Assembly: GCF_001280305.1 (NCBI RefSeq)
Contig: NZ_CP012623.1
Span: forward strand, 186,001 to 250,000
From: Hymenobacter sp. DG25A
GTDB taxonomy: Bacteria; Bacteroidota; Bacteroidia; Cytophagales; Hymenobacteraceae
Direction: 5' to 3'
DNA length: 64,000 nt
Shown piece after piece: positions 1-8,198 of this stretch (position 1 is its first letter; each line of letters starts with the position of its first letter). Both the position numbers and the translations under genes were made by a program. Under the pieces are notes generated by a model, which saw nothing but the letters and a program-made list of their open reading frames with translations, was not told the DNA's origin and did no database searches.

Positions 1-1189
1 TGGCGCCAGCCAGCCGCTGAAAGGTGCCCGCATTGCCGGCTGCCTGCACATGACGATTCAAACCGCCGTGCTCATCGAGACGCTGATTGCGCTGGGTGCT
101 GACGTAACGTGGTCGTCGTGCAATATTTTCTCCACTCAGGACCACGCCGCTGCCGCTATTGCCGCCGCTGGCATTCCGGTGTATGCCTGGAAGGGCATGA
201 ACGAAGAAGAGTTTAACTGGTGCATTGAGCAGACCCTGTGGTTTGGCGAAGAGCGTGAGCCCCTGAACATGATTCTGGACGATGGCGGCGACCTGACCAA
301 CATGGTGCTGAACCAGTTCCCCGAGCTGGCCGCTGGCATCAAAGGTTTGTCGGAAGAAACCACCACGGGCGTGCTGCGCCTTCTGGACCGCGTGAAAGCC
401 GGTACCCTCCCCATGCCCGCCATCAACGTAAACGACTCGGTTACCAAGTCGAAGTTCGACAACAAATACGGCTGCAAAGAGTCGGCCGTAGACGCTATCC
501 GTCGCGCTACCGATGTAATGATGGCCGGTAAAGTGGCCGTAGTAGCCGGTTACGGCGACGTAGGAAAAGGTACCGCCGCCTCGCTGCGTGGTGCCGGTGC
601 CCGCGTTATCGTAACGGAAATTGACCCCATCTGCGCCCTGCAGGCCGCTATGGACGGTTATGCCGTGAAGAAAATGGCTGAAGCTATTCCGCAGGCGGAT
701 ATCGTGGTAACCGCTACCGGCAACTGCGACATCATCACCGAGGAGCACTTCCGCGCCCTGAAGGACAAAGCCATTGTCTGCAACATCGGCCACTTCGATG
801 ATGAGATTGATATGGCTTGGCTGAACGGCAACTACGGTCACACCAAAGACACCGTGAAGCCCCAAGTTGACCTCTACACCATTGATGGCAAAGAGGTAAT
901 CATTCTGGCAGAAGGTCGTTTGGTGAATCTGGGTTGCGCCACCGGCCACCCTTCGTTCGTGATGTCGAACTCCTTCACCAACCAGACGCTGGCCCAGCTG
1001 GAGCTGTGGACCAACACGGCTGCCTACGAAAACAAAGTGTACACCCTGCCCAAGCACCTCGATGAGAAGGTAGCCCGCCTGCATCTCGCCAAAATTGGCG
1101 TGGAGCTGGAAGAGCTGAAGCCCAAGCAGGCTGCTTATATCGGCGTAGACGTACAAGGCCCGTTCAAGTCGGATCTGTACCGCTACTAG
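1..1189 (+). CDS. ahcY: Adenosylhomocysteinase, 5'-truncated by window edge
   Basis: S-adenosylhomocysteine hydrolase reversibly splits S-adenosylhomocysteine into adenosine and homocysteine in the cytosol, removing the product inhibitor of SAM-dependent methylation. The reading frame is open from base 2, and the codons before the first ATG at 50 already encode conserved family sequence ([18 protein letters not shown]), so the true start lies outside the window. About 395 residues are visible. They include the catalytic stretch [18 protein letters not shown], the Rossmann NAD motif GYGDVGKG and the typical LYRY carboxyl end. A strong terminator follows, so this is the last gene of its unit. 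The identification is secure. Confidence 0.97.
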   Translation, partial: GASQPLKGARIAGCLHMTIQTAVLIETLIALGADVTWSSCNIFSTQDHAAAAIAAAGIPVYAWKGMNEEEFNWCIEQTLWFGEEREPLNMILDDGGDLTNMVLNQFPELAAGIKGLSEETTTGVLRLLDRVKAGTLPMPAINVNDSVTKSKFDNKYGCKESAVDAIRRATDVMMAGKVAVVAGYGDVGKGTAASLRGAGARVIVTEIDPICALQAAMDGYAVKKMAEAIPQADIVVTATGNCDIITEEHFRALKDKAIVCNIGHFDDEIDMAWLNGNYGHTKDTVKPQVDLYTIDGKEVIILAEGRLVNLGCATGHPSFVMSNSFTNQTLAQLELWTNTAAYENKVYTLPKHLDEKVARLHLAKIGVELEELKPKQAAYIGVDVQGPFKSDLYRY

Positions 1190-1209
1190 GTCGTTCGGCT
1201 AATGCAAAA

Positions 1210-1250
1210 CAAACCCCGCCCGGCACTGCGCCGGGCGGGGTTTGTTTTTT
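1210..1250 (+). terminator. Intrinsic terminator after ahcY
   Basis: A perfect 15-bp stem (1210-1224 with 1230-1244) closes a 5-base loop and is followed by a run of six T. It begins 20 bases after the ahcY stop. Confidence 0.92.
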
Positions 1251-1276
1251 AATACCTATGGACTGGCGCTGTATGT

Positions 1277-1972
1277 CTAATAGCTTTCTTTAAGTGTATA
1301 GACCTCTTCTGGCGCTAAGCGAATAGTGTCGTGGGTGCGAGTACTAATGCTGTTTTTCTCCTTGAGGGTTTCTATATCTATCGGCTGATTTGCCGCTACT
1401 TCAACTGTAGTTGTAAAAGCACCGCGCCAAGGCATTACGATCTTATACCACGACTCGGGGTACGGATTAGGAATGGCGCCAATGTTAAAATTAAAGGACG
1501 TATAAGCATAGTACGGGCTAGCGGCTTGCGTCGGATTACTCACTTCTAGCTTAATAAACGCTTTGCGAGGCAGTAACCAATCATTGATAATAGTGGTGTC
1601 ACGGGTTAAGCCATCAAACTGCGCTCCTCCAATAGAGTGGTCGTTTACATATGCTTTGGAATGAAGCGTATGTACCAGTCTGAAATAACCATTCTGTAAT
1701 TCATCGTCCTTGATGAAGAAACGCAACTTATAGTAGCCATTCGCATCTGTCTTCGTCGCGGCTTTGCGACGAATGATAATGTTATAAGTGCTTGGCTGAT
1801 TTTTCCACTGAACTTCTACTGGCATACCCGCAATTCCTTTTGCGCCGTCATCAGTCACATAGCGCCCTTTAATAATGGTGCATGATCCGGAACAGGTAGG
1901 CTCCACATCAGTCTTGCGGCAACCGAGTAACGATAAGGTGGCTAGCAAAAGCAGTTGTATATATGATTTCAT
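1277..1972 (-). CDS. Hypothetical lipoprotein
   Basis: This is a 231-residue protein of unknown function. A hydrophobic N-terminal segment ends in the lipobox LLGC (Cys18), so it is probably a lipoprotein processed by signal peptidase II. The mature part resembles a beta-rich fold: after a CSGSC motif there is a segment reading as a carboxypeptidase-regulatory-like domain (ADDGAKGIAGMPVEVQW-like text, then ANGYYKLRFF). That fold is common in Bacteroidota envelope proteins, but the domain call here is an inference from pattern only. The gene lies convergent to ahcY and divergent from the glycosyltransferase cluster, as a single-gene unit. Confidence 0.75.
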   Translation of the reverse strand: MKSYIQLLLLATLSLLGCRKTDVEPTCSGSCTIIKGRYVTDDGAKGIAGMPVEVQWKNQPSTYNIIIRRKAATKTDANGYYKLRFFIKDDELQNGYFRLVHTLHSKAYVNDHSIGGAQFDGLTRDTTIINDWLLPRKAFIKLEVSNPTQAASPYYAYTSFNFNIGAIPNPYPESWYKIVMPWRGAFTTTVEVAANQPIDIETLKEKNSISTRTHDTIRLAPEEVYTLKESY

Positions 1973-2106
1973 GTATACTATTTGAAAGGCGTATGTAGAC
2001 AGCTTGAGTTAGTTAATTCATTCATAGGATAAAGGAAAAGAAACTTTCGTTGCATCAGGAGGGCTAGGAAAGATATGGCTTATTTCCTCGGATATTTGCC
2101 GCCACT

Positions 2107-2877
2107 ATGCCCGCCGTTCCCCTCTCCGTCGTCATCATCACCTTCAATGAAGAACGCAACATTTCCCGCTGCCTCGAAGCGCTGGGTGATGTAGCCGACG
2201 AGGTAATCGTAGTCGACAGCTTCTCCACCGACCGCACCGTGGAAATCAGCCAACAGCATGGCGCCCGCATCATTCAACACACTTTCGAGGGCTATGTGCA
2301 GCAAAAGAACTTCGCCACTGTCCAGGCTCAATATGACCAAGTATTGCAACTGGATGCCGACGAAGTCCTGACCGAGGAGCTGCGCCAGAGCATCCGCCAA
2401 GCTAAAAACAACTGGCAGGGAGCCGGCTACACGCTGGCCCGGCTCACCAACTACTGCGGCAGCTGGGTGCGCCACGGCGGCTGGTACCCCGACCGCAAGC
2501 TGCGTCTCTACGACCGGCGCCTGGGCCAATGGGAAGGCTTGCTCCTGCACGAGCGCTACGAAACCCAGCCCGGCCAGCTGGTAGAAGCTCTGAACGGTGA
2601 CTTGCTGCACTACTCTTATGATTCCGTAGAGCAGCACGTAGCCCAACTCAACCGCTTTACCAGCATTGCCGCCGAGGAGCTGTGGCTGCGCGGCAAGCGC
2701 GATGTTACGCTGTTTCACCTGCTGCTGAAACCCATCTGGAAGTTCGTGCACGGCTACTTTCTGCGGCTGGGTATGCTCGATGGTTTTGCCGGTCTCAGCA
2801 TCGCCACCATTTCTGCCTGGGGTGTTTTCCTCAAGTTTGCCAAGCTACGCACCCGGCGGCCCACCACTACTGTATGA
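2107..2877 (+). CDS. Family 2 glycosyltransferase (WaaE/KdtX-like)
   Basis: This 256-residue GT-A enzyme probably transfers a sugar from a nucleotide donor onto a lipopolysaccharide core or similar envelope glycan at the cytoplasmic membrane face. The N-terminus (LSVVIITFNEERNISRCLEA) is the nucleotide-sugar-binding start of GT2 enzymes, and QLDADEVL near residue 80 is the metal-binding DxD-type motif. The C-terminal 40 residues are hydrophobic and probably membrane-associated. The stop codon overlaps the start of the next gene (ATGA at 2874-2877), so the two are translationally coupled. The GATATTTG at 2091-2098 is one mismatch from a -7 box, only 8 bases before the ATG. The acceptor cannot be told from sequence. 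Confidence 0.88.
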   Translation: MPAVPLSVVIITFNEERNISRCLEALGDVADEVIVVDSFSTDRTVEISQQHGARIIQHTFEGYVQQKNFATVQAQYDQVLQLDADEVLTEELRQSIRQAKNNWQGAGYTLARLTNYCGSWVRHGGWYPDRKLRLYDRRLGQWEGLLLHERYETQPGQLVEALNGDLLHYSYDSVEQHVAQLNRFTSIAAEELWLRGKRDVTLFHLLLKPIWKFVHGYFLRLGMLDGFAGLSIATISAWGVFLKFAKLRTRRPTTTV

Positions 2878-3914
2878 AGACTTTCCTGGTCAGCCGTACT
2901 GATGCTATTGGCGATGTGGTGCTCACGCTTCCCGTATGTGGGCAGCTTAAGAAGCTGTTCCCGGACTGCCGCGTGGTGCTGCTGGGTCGCACTTACACCC
3001 AGGCTATTGCCGCTGCCTGTCCCTGGATAGATGATTTTATAAACGTGGATGAGCTGCGCAAGCTCACGCGGCCGGCGCAGGTGCTGGCGTTGCAGCAACA
3101 GCAGGCCGATGCGTTGCTGCACATCTTCCCCGATAAGCACCTGGCGTCCTTGGGTCGGCAGGCCCTTATTCCGATGCGCATTGGCACGCGTAACCGGTGG
3201 TTTCACTGGCTTACCTGTACCCACCGGGTAGCCCTGAGCCGTCGCCATTCGCCCTTACATGAGGCACAACTGAATCTGGAGCTGCTTCGGCCCCTGGGCT
3301 ATACCGGGCTTACGCCGCTGGCAGCCGTGGGCGAGCTGGTGCGGCTGGCACCTGCCGAGCCGTTGGCGCATCAATGGCAGAACCTGCTGGCCCAGCGCCA
3401 GGCCGGGCAGCTCAACGTTATTCTGCATCCGCGCAGCCGGGGTAGTGCCCGGGAATGGGGGTTGGTAAACTTTGGGGCATTAGCGCGCATGCTGCACCAG
3501 GCCGGGCACCGCGTCTTCATCACTGGCACGGCGGCCGAAGGGGAGGAGCTACGCCCCTGGCTGACGGAGCACGCCCCCTTCCTGGCGGGTGATATGACCG
3601 GGCAGCTAACCTTGCCCCAACTACTGGCTTTCATTGGCACGGCTGATGGCCTGGTGGCCAATAGTACCGGGCCGTTGCATATGGCGGCGGCGCTGGGGCG
3701 GCAGGCCTTGGGGCTGTATCCACCTATCCGTCCCATGCATCCCGGCCGCTGGGCCCCCTTGGGCCCGCATGCAGAATACCTGGTATTTGATAAGCCTGAT
3801 TGTCAGCAGTGCCGGCAGGCGCCGGCCGCGTGCTCTTGCCTGGCAGCTATTGAGCCTGTTGAGGTGCTGAACCGGATTGCGGCCTGGAAATCTTTGCCCC
3901 CGGCTGGTTTCTGA
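2874..3914 (+). CDS. Family 9 glycosyltransferase (heptosyltransferase-like)
   Basis: This 346-residue GT-B enzyme belongs to the ADP-heptose:LPS heptosyltransferase family, which acts on lipid A core or related glycans. The start at 2874 was chosen because it opens with the family sequence MKTFLVSRTDAIGDVVLTLP and overlaps the preceding stop by 4 bases; an upstream extension in the same frame would lie inside the previous gene. The C-terminal half carries LHPRSRGSAREW and NSTGPLHMAAALG, the donor-binding signature. It ends with the Cys-rich segment CQQCRQAPAACSC typical of Bacteroidota members. It lies between a GT2 gene and an O-antigen-ligase-like gene. The sugar transferred is not known. 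Confidence 0.9.
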   Translation: MKTFLVSRTDAIGDVVLTLPVCGQLKKLFPDCRVVLLGRTYTQAIAAACPWIDDFINVDELRKLTRPAQVLALQQQQADALLHIFPDKHLASLGRQALIPMRIGTRNRWFHWLTCTHRVALSRRHSPLHEAQLNLELLRPLGYTGLTPLAAVGELVRLAPAEPLAHQWQNLLAQRQAGQLNVILHPRSRGSAREWGLVNFGALARMLHQAGHRVFITGTAAEGEELRPWLTEHAPFLAGDMTGQLTLPQLLAFIGTADGLVANSTGPLHMAAALGRQALGLYPPIRPMHPGRWAPLGPHAEYLVFDKPDCQQCRQAPAACSCLAAIEPVEVLNRIAAWKSLPPAGF

Positions 3915-3942
3915 CGAGCCTCCTGCGTTCTTTGCGGCTCCC

Positions 3943-5241
3943 ATGGCTTTTTTACCTCTCCCTTCCTTTCGGCAGCTTTACCAGAGTGGGCGCCTGTCGC
4001 AGTACCTGTTGCTGCTGGCGTGCGTGGCCGGCGTGGTAGGGCTGCTGATGGCCCGGGCCCTGATTGCATTGAGCCCCGTGGTAGGTGTACTAGCCGTTGC
4101 GGCGCAGCCCAATCTGCGCCGACAGTTGGCCGGGTGGCTGCGGTTGCACACCGTCTGGTTTCCGGCGCTACTGTACCTTTTCCTGGTGGTAAGCGGCCTG
4201 TATACCGCTGAGTGGGCGGTATGGCGGCATGAGCTTTTCCGCCAGTTGCCACTCCTGGGCGTACCGTTGGTTTTTGCCGTAGCAGTTCCGCTCACCGCCC
4301 GCCAACGCCTGGGGGTGGGCAGCCTGTTTGTGCTGGGCGTAGCCGGGCTGGGCCTGGCTACTCTGGCCGAGTACCTGATGAATGCCTCCCAGGCCAATGA
4401 TGCTTTCGGACTGGGGCAGAATATGCCGTCTGTTACGGGGGTATTTCACATCCATTTCAGCATTATGCTGGCCCTGGCGGTGTATATTGGGATGCTACTG
4501 GCCCGGGAGCAGCTGGCGGCGCCGGTGCTGCGCTGGTTGCTGCGGGCGGCCAGCATAGCGGCTTTGGTAGTGTTGCATGTGCTGGCGTATCGAACCGGCC
4601 TGCTGGTATTCTACGCTACGCTGCTGTTGGATGTGGTGCTGGTAGTAGCAGTGCGGCGGCAATGGCGGCTGGGCTTGCTATTGATTGCTATGCTTGTGCT
4701 GCTGCCCTGGCTAGCTCTGCAAACGCTGGAGTCAGCGCAGCAACGGCTGGAAGCCACGCACTTTGATCTGGAGCAGTTTGCTTTGGGGCACGATATCAAC
4801 AACTACTCTCTTTCCAAACGCCTGGCCGCCTGGCACACGGCTAATATTGTCTTTCAGACCCACCCCTTACTGGGCGTGGCCCCTGCTGATGTGCGGGCCG
4901 CTATGATGCAGCAATATGCCTGGCAAAGCTTTGGCCTTAAGCCGGCCAACTGGGTCATGGTGCATAATCAGTACCTGCACTATTTAGTAGGGGGCGGGCT
5001 GGTGCAGCTGGGCTTGTGGCTGCTGGTTTTGCTGGGCCCTTTGGCACAACCTGCCCAGCGCCGAAATCCGTATGTGGTACACTGTATCTGGTTGTTAGCC
5101 ATTGCTATGTTGACGGATTCCCTGTTGGAATTGCAAATTGGATTTAATCTATTCGTCTTTCTCTATGGTTTTCTCGTAGTGTCCACCGAACGACAAACTG
5201 CTGCCCGGGTGTGTAACACCCCTGGGAGTGGTACGGTATAA
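3943..5241 (+). CDS. O-antigen ligase/polymerase-like membrane protein
   Basis: This is a 432-residue polytopic inner-membrane protein with about ten hydrophobic segments and a large periplasmic loop before the last ones (around residues 245-350), the layout of the Wzy_C/WaaL family. That family joins or polymerises glycan chains on lipid carriers. The loop contains NNYSLSKRLAAWHTA, HPLLGVAPADV and the family-typical VMHNQYLHYLVGGG. ATG 3943 was chosen over an in-frame start at 3877 because 3877 overlaps the upstream gene by 38 bases. It follows two glycosyltransferase genes and probably acts on the same glycan. A paralogue is at 31663-32964. Ligase and polymerase cannot be told apart from sequence. 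Confidence 0.82.
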   Translation: MAFLPLPSFRQLYQSGRLSQYLLLLACVAGVVGLLMARALIALSPVVGVLAVAAQPNLRRQLAGWLRLHTVWFPALLYLFLVVSGLYTAEWAVWRHELFRQLPLLGVPLVFAVAVPLTARQRLGVGSLFVLGVAGLGLATLAEYLMNASQANDAFGLGQNMPSVTGVFHIHFSIMLALAVYIGMLLAREQLAAPVLRWLLRAASIAALVVLHVLAYRTGLLVFYATLLLDVVLVVAVRRQWRLGLLLIAMLVLLPWLALQTLESAQQRLEATHFDLEQFALGHDINNYSLSKRLAAWHTANIVFQTHPLLGVAPADVRAAMMQQYAWQSFGLKPANWVMVHNQYLHYLVGGGLVQLGLWLLVLLGPLAQPAQRRNPYVVHCIWLLAIAMLTDSLLELQIGFNLFVFLYGFLVVSTERQTAARVCNTPGSGTV

Positions 5242-5304
5242 TAGCTACATTTAAGCCACCGGGTGCCCATAAGGCAGCGGTGGCATCCGTAATTTTCTGC
5301 GCCC

Positions 5305-5958
5305 ATGAGCGATTCTCCCGAACGGGTTTCTAAGCTGAGTAAGGAAGAGAAAGACCGCCGCTTCCAAGCGGAATTAATGCCGGTTATCGATTCCCTGTAC
5401 AATTTTGCCTACCGCCTGACCCTGGACGAGGACGATGCCAACGACCTCGTGCAGGAGACTTATTTGAAGGCATATAGGTTTTTTGAATATTTTGAGCCGG
5501 GAACCAACGCCAAAGCGTGGCTGTTCCGCATCTTGAAAAACTCATTCATCAACGACTTCCGCAAGAAGAGTAAACAACCCGCCAAGGTCGACTACAGCGA
5601 AATTGAAGGGTACTACAATTCGGAAGACGTGGAGGCTGAGGGCGACGTGGGAAGTACTTCGTCCGATATGCGGCAGCAAGCCGTGCGCGACCTCATCGGC
5701 GACGAAGTGGCCCGCGCATTAAACTCGCTGCCGGTGGATTTTCGCACCGTTATCATCCTCTGCGACCTGGAAGGGTTCACATATGAGGAAATGGCCAAAG
5801 TGCTGGATATCCCTATTGGTACGGTTCGTTCCCGCCTGCACCGGGCCCGGAACTTTCTGAAGGATAAGCTTGAGAAATACGCCAAATCTATGGGCTACGG
5901 CACCGATGATGAGGCCGACGATAACGATACCACCGATTCAGACGCAGACCACGATTAA
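5305..5958 (+). CDS. ECF-type RNA polymerase sigma factor
   Basis: This is a 217-residue sigma-70 family protein with only regions 2 and 4. Region 2 (about residues 25-92) contains DDANDLVQETYLKAYRFF and the -10-recognising WLFRILKNSFINDFRKK. Region 4 (about 135-190) has the helix-turn-helix YEEMAKVLDIPIGTVRSRL. The last 20 residues are almost all acidic, which is unusual for the fold and may be a tail for regulation. The next gene, 18 bases on, encodes a matching zinc-binding anti-sigma factor, and gmk and nadD follow. The inducing signal is unknown; the HxxxCxxC partner suggests, but does not prove, a redox stress response. Confidence 0.92.
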   Translation: MSDSPERVSKLSKEEKDRRFQAELMPVIDSLYNFAYRLTLDEDDANDLVQETYLKAYRFFEYFEPGTNAKAWLFRILKNSFINDFRKKSKQPAKVDYSEIEGYYNSEDVEAEGDVGSTSSDMRQQAVRDLIGDEVARALNSLPVDFRTVIILCDLEGFTYEEMAKVLDIPIGTVRSRLHRARNFLKDKLEKYAKSMGYGTDDEADDNDTTDSDADHD

Positions 5959-5976
5959 CACTCCAGCCGCATTAGT

Positions 5977-6267
5977 ATGGAAACTACATCTACAAAAACC
6001 AACCAACCGGCTGCCGCTACTCCTGAGTCCGGCGCCGACTGTGAGCGTGTGAATACAATTCTCGACCAGATTATTGAAGGCCAGTCCCCTACTATGGAAG
6101 ACGAAGAATACTTTGTTAACCATGCCGAAGATTGCTCGCCCTGCTTCGATACCATTGATAAACAGCGCATTTTCGTCGACTTCCTGTCTCAGCATGTAGG
6201 CCGTAAAGGCGCCCCGGCGGTACTGTCGCAAACAATTCTTCAGCGCTTGCAAGCAGAAATGGCCTAA
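5977..6267 (+). CDS. Zinc-binding anti-sigma factor (ZAS/zf-HC2-like)
   Basis: This is a small soluble 96-residue protein with the HxxxCxxC signature His49-x3-Cys53-x2-Cys56 (NHAEDCSPC), an upstream Cys in DCERV, and no membrane segment. This is the arrangement of cytoplasmic zinc anti-sigma factors of the RsrA/ChrR type, which hold their sigma factor until the metal site is disturbed. It directly follows the ECF sigma gene (18 bases) and precedes gmk (9 bases). Its partner is therefore very likely that sigma factor. The ligand or stress it senses cannot be read from sequence. Confidence 0.85.
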   Translation: METTSTKTNQPAAATPESGADCERVNTILDQIIEGQSPTMEDEEYFVNHAEDCSPCFDTIDKQRIFVDFLSQHVGRKGAPAVLSQTILQRLQAEMA

Positions 6268-6272
6268 TTTTG
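6265..6272 (+). promoter_or_regulatory. Candidate -7 box for gmk
   Basis: TAATTTTG matches the Bacteroidota -7 consensus TAnnTTTG and contains the stop codon of the anti-sigma gene. It ends 4 bases before the gmk ATG, so a transcript from it would have almost no leader. No good -33 element lies 19-20 bases upstream, so activity is uncertain. Confidence 0.4.
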
Positions 6273-6276
6273 CCCG

Positions 6277-6861
6277 ATGCAGGGTAAAATCATCGCCTTT
6301 TCGGCGCCTTCCGGCGCTGGCAAGACCACTATTGTGCACCGGATGCTGGAGCGTATTCCGGAGCTAAGCTTCTCGATTTCAGCGTGCACGCGCGACCGTC
6401 GCGGCCGCAGCGAAGCCAATGGGAAGGACTACTACTTCATTTCCGTCCAAGAGTTCCAGGAGAAAATCCGGCAGGATGCTTTTGTGGAATGGGAAGAAGT
6501 ATACGAAGGTGCTTTCTACGGCACGCTGAAGTCCGAAATTGAACGCATCTGGGAAAGCGGCAAACACGCCGTGCTGGATGTGGACGTGAAAGGCGGCCTC
6601 AGCATCAAGGAATTCTACAAAGATCGGGCCTTGGCCATTTTTGTCAAACCACCCTCCCTGGAAATTCTGGAGCACCGCCTGCGGGCCCGTGCTACCGATT
6701 CTGCCGCCAGCATCTCTTCCCGCCTCTATAAAGCCAACTTCGAGCTTACCTTCGAAGACCGGTTTGATGTAGTAGTAGTGAACGACGACCTGGATGAGGC
6801 TACTGCGCAAGCGGAAAAGCTGGTGCGCGATTTTATTACCGCTGAACCTGCCATTCTGTGA
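6277..6861 (+). CDS. gmk: Guanylate kinase
   Basis: Guanylate kinase phosphorylates GMP to GDP with ATP, in the cytosol, as part of guanine nucleotide synthesis. The 194-residue length fits the family. The P-loop SAPSGAGKTT is at about residues 9-18. The GMP-binding region follows (SISACTRDRRGRSEANGKDYYF), then the conserved VLDVDVKGG. The gene lies 9 bases after the anti-sigma gene, and its stop overlaps the GTG start of nadD by 4 bases, so the two nucleotide-metabolism enzymes are translationally coupled. Confidence 0.96.
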   Translation: MQGKIIAFSAPSGAGKTTIVHRMLERIPELSFSISACTRDRRGRSEANGKDYYFISVQEFQEKIRQDAFVEWEEVYEGAFYGTLKSEIERIWESGKHAVLDVDVKGGLSIKEFYKDRALAIFVKPPSLEILEHRLRARATDSAASISSRLYKANFELTFEDRFDVVVVNDDLDEATAQAEKLVRDFITAEPAIL

Positions 6862-7442
6862 GTACCCCCAAAGTGGGGTTGCTCTTCGGCTCGTTCAATC
6901 CCCTGCACACCGGCCACCTCATTCTGGCCCACTTCATGGCCACCCACACCGATCTGGATGCGGTGTGGCTGGTTGTCTCGCCGCAAAGCCCTTTCAAAGT
7001 AGGGCAGGATCTGCTTCCCGAGAAGGTGCGCTTTGAGTTGGTACAGGCCGCCATTGCCGATAATGACCGGCTGAAGGCACTGGACGTGGAATTCGGGATG
7101 GACCTGCCCAACTACACCATTGTCACGCTGGACGCCCTGCACCGGCAGTACCCCGACCACCGCTTTGTGCTGCTGATGGGCGAAGACAACCTGCCCGGCC
7201 TGCCGCGCTGGAAAGATGCCGACCGTATCCTGGCCGAGCACGAAGTGTATGTGTATCCCCGCCCTGGGGTAGATGCTTCCGAGGTCAGCACCCACCCAGG
7301 CGTGCGCGTGGTAGATGCCCCATTATTGGATATTTCCGCCACCTTTATCCGGGACTGTGTCCGGGCCGGCAAATCCATCCGTTACCTGGTGCCGGCAGCG
7401 GTAGAAAAACGAATTGAGGCAGAAGGCTATTGGCGCGCTTAA
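6858..7442 (+). CDS. nadD: Nicotinate-nucleotide adenylyltransferase
   Basis: This enzyme joins nicotinate mononucleotide and ATP to deamido-NAD, a step of NAD synthesis in the cytosol. The 194-residue protein has the nucleotidyltransferase motif GSFNPLHTGH (residues 11-20) and the C-terminal ISATFIRD (around residue 159). The start is GTG 6858, within the GTGA overlap with the gmk stop. No ATG lies near the conserved N-terminus, and GTG places KVGLLFGSFNP at the expected position. It is the last gene of the sigma/anti-sigma/gmk/nadD unit and is followed by a bidirectional terminator. Confidence 0.95.
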   Translation: MSTPKVGLLFGSFNPLHTGHLILAHFMATHTDLDAVWLVVSPQSPFKVGQDLLPEKVRFELVQAAIADNDRLKALDVEFGMDLPNYTIVTLDALHRQYPDHRFVLLMGEDNLPGLPRWKDADRILAEHEVYVYPRPGVDASEVSTHPGVRVVDAPLLDISATFIRDCVRAGKSIRYLVPAAVEKRIEAEGYWRA

Positions 7443-7468
7443 TGCGCCCTGTATAAGTTAAAGAACAT

Positions 7469-7508
7469 AAAAAAAGCCCCGGTGAATCATCTTCACCGGG
7501 GCTTTTTT
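7469..7508. terminator. Bidirectional terminator between nadD and frr
   Basis: A run of A, then GCCCCGGTGAA, a 5-base loop, then TTCACCGGGGC and a run of T. The stem is perfect and gives a U-tract on both strands. It therefore serves nadD (plus) and frr (minus), which converge here. Confidence 0.92.
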
Positions 7509-7527
7509 ATGAATGTGTCAGCAGCAC

Positions 7528-8090
7528 TTAAATCGTCATGATTTCTGCTTCCTTCTTGCTGATCAATTCATCCACCTTTACAATGTAGGTGTCGGTGAAC
7601 TTCTGCACTTTGGCTTCGGCGTCCTTGATGGAGTCTTCGGAAGCACCCTCTTTCAGCAGCTTGCGCAACGCTTCGTTCACATCCTTGCGGATGGCCCGAA
7701 TGCGCACTTTACCGCCTTCCGACTCGCTTTTTACCTGCTTCACCAGTTCGCGGCGGCGCTCCTCCGTCATAGCCGGAATGTTCAGGCGCACGCCTTCCGC
7801 ATCCGACTGGGGGTTCAGGCCCAGGTCACTGTTCTTGATGGCCTTCACGATTTCGCCCACCATGTTCTTTTCCCAGGGCTTAATGAAAAGCGTGCGGGCA
7901 TCCGGCGTGGCAATGTTGGCTACCTGGCTCAGGGGGTAGGAGTACCGTAGTAATCTACGCGCAGACCATCAAGCATAGAAGGGCTGGCTTTGCCGGCCCG
8001 AATGCGGCCTAGCTCAACGCCCGTGTGCTGCAGGGCTTTGCCCATCGATTCTTCCGCGTCGCTCAGGTAAAACTGGATTTCTTCGTCCAT
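7528..8090 (-). pseudogene. frr: Ribosome recycling factor, interrupted by a -1 frameshift
   Basis: Ribosome recycling factor splits post-termination ribosomes together with EF-G and is essential in most bacteria. The ATG at 8090 opens 53 residues of good family sequence (MDEEIQFYLSDAEESMGKAL...DYYGTPTP) and then hits TGA at 7931-7929. The rest of the protein (LSQVANIATPDARTLFIKPW... to the end at 7528) continues in the -1 frame. The junction is a run of five C on the minus strand (7932-7936 on the plus strand), where six would restore a 187-residue protein of normal length. The two halves together are complete with no other damage. A sequencing or assembly error in the homopolymer is the likeliest explanation; slippage on CCC followed by TGA is a formal alternative. 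It lies 108 bases downstream of pyrH. Confidence 0.9.
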
Positions 8091-8198
8091 TTGTTAAGGT
8101 GAATTAGAAATTGAGAATTAAAAACCAGGAAGGAAATGCGGGGTTAGCCCCGCAACAGTACGCAAGTTCAGGTACTGCTTCCTTAATTTTTAATTGAT

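Noticed and set aside
7929..7937. Programmed frameshift as the leading explanation for frr
   Set aside because: Kept only as an alternative. A second gene in the window fails in the same kind of C run, which favours sequence error.
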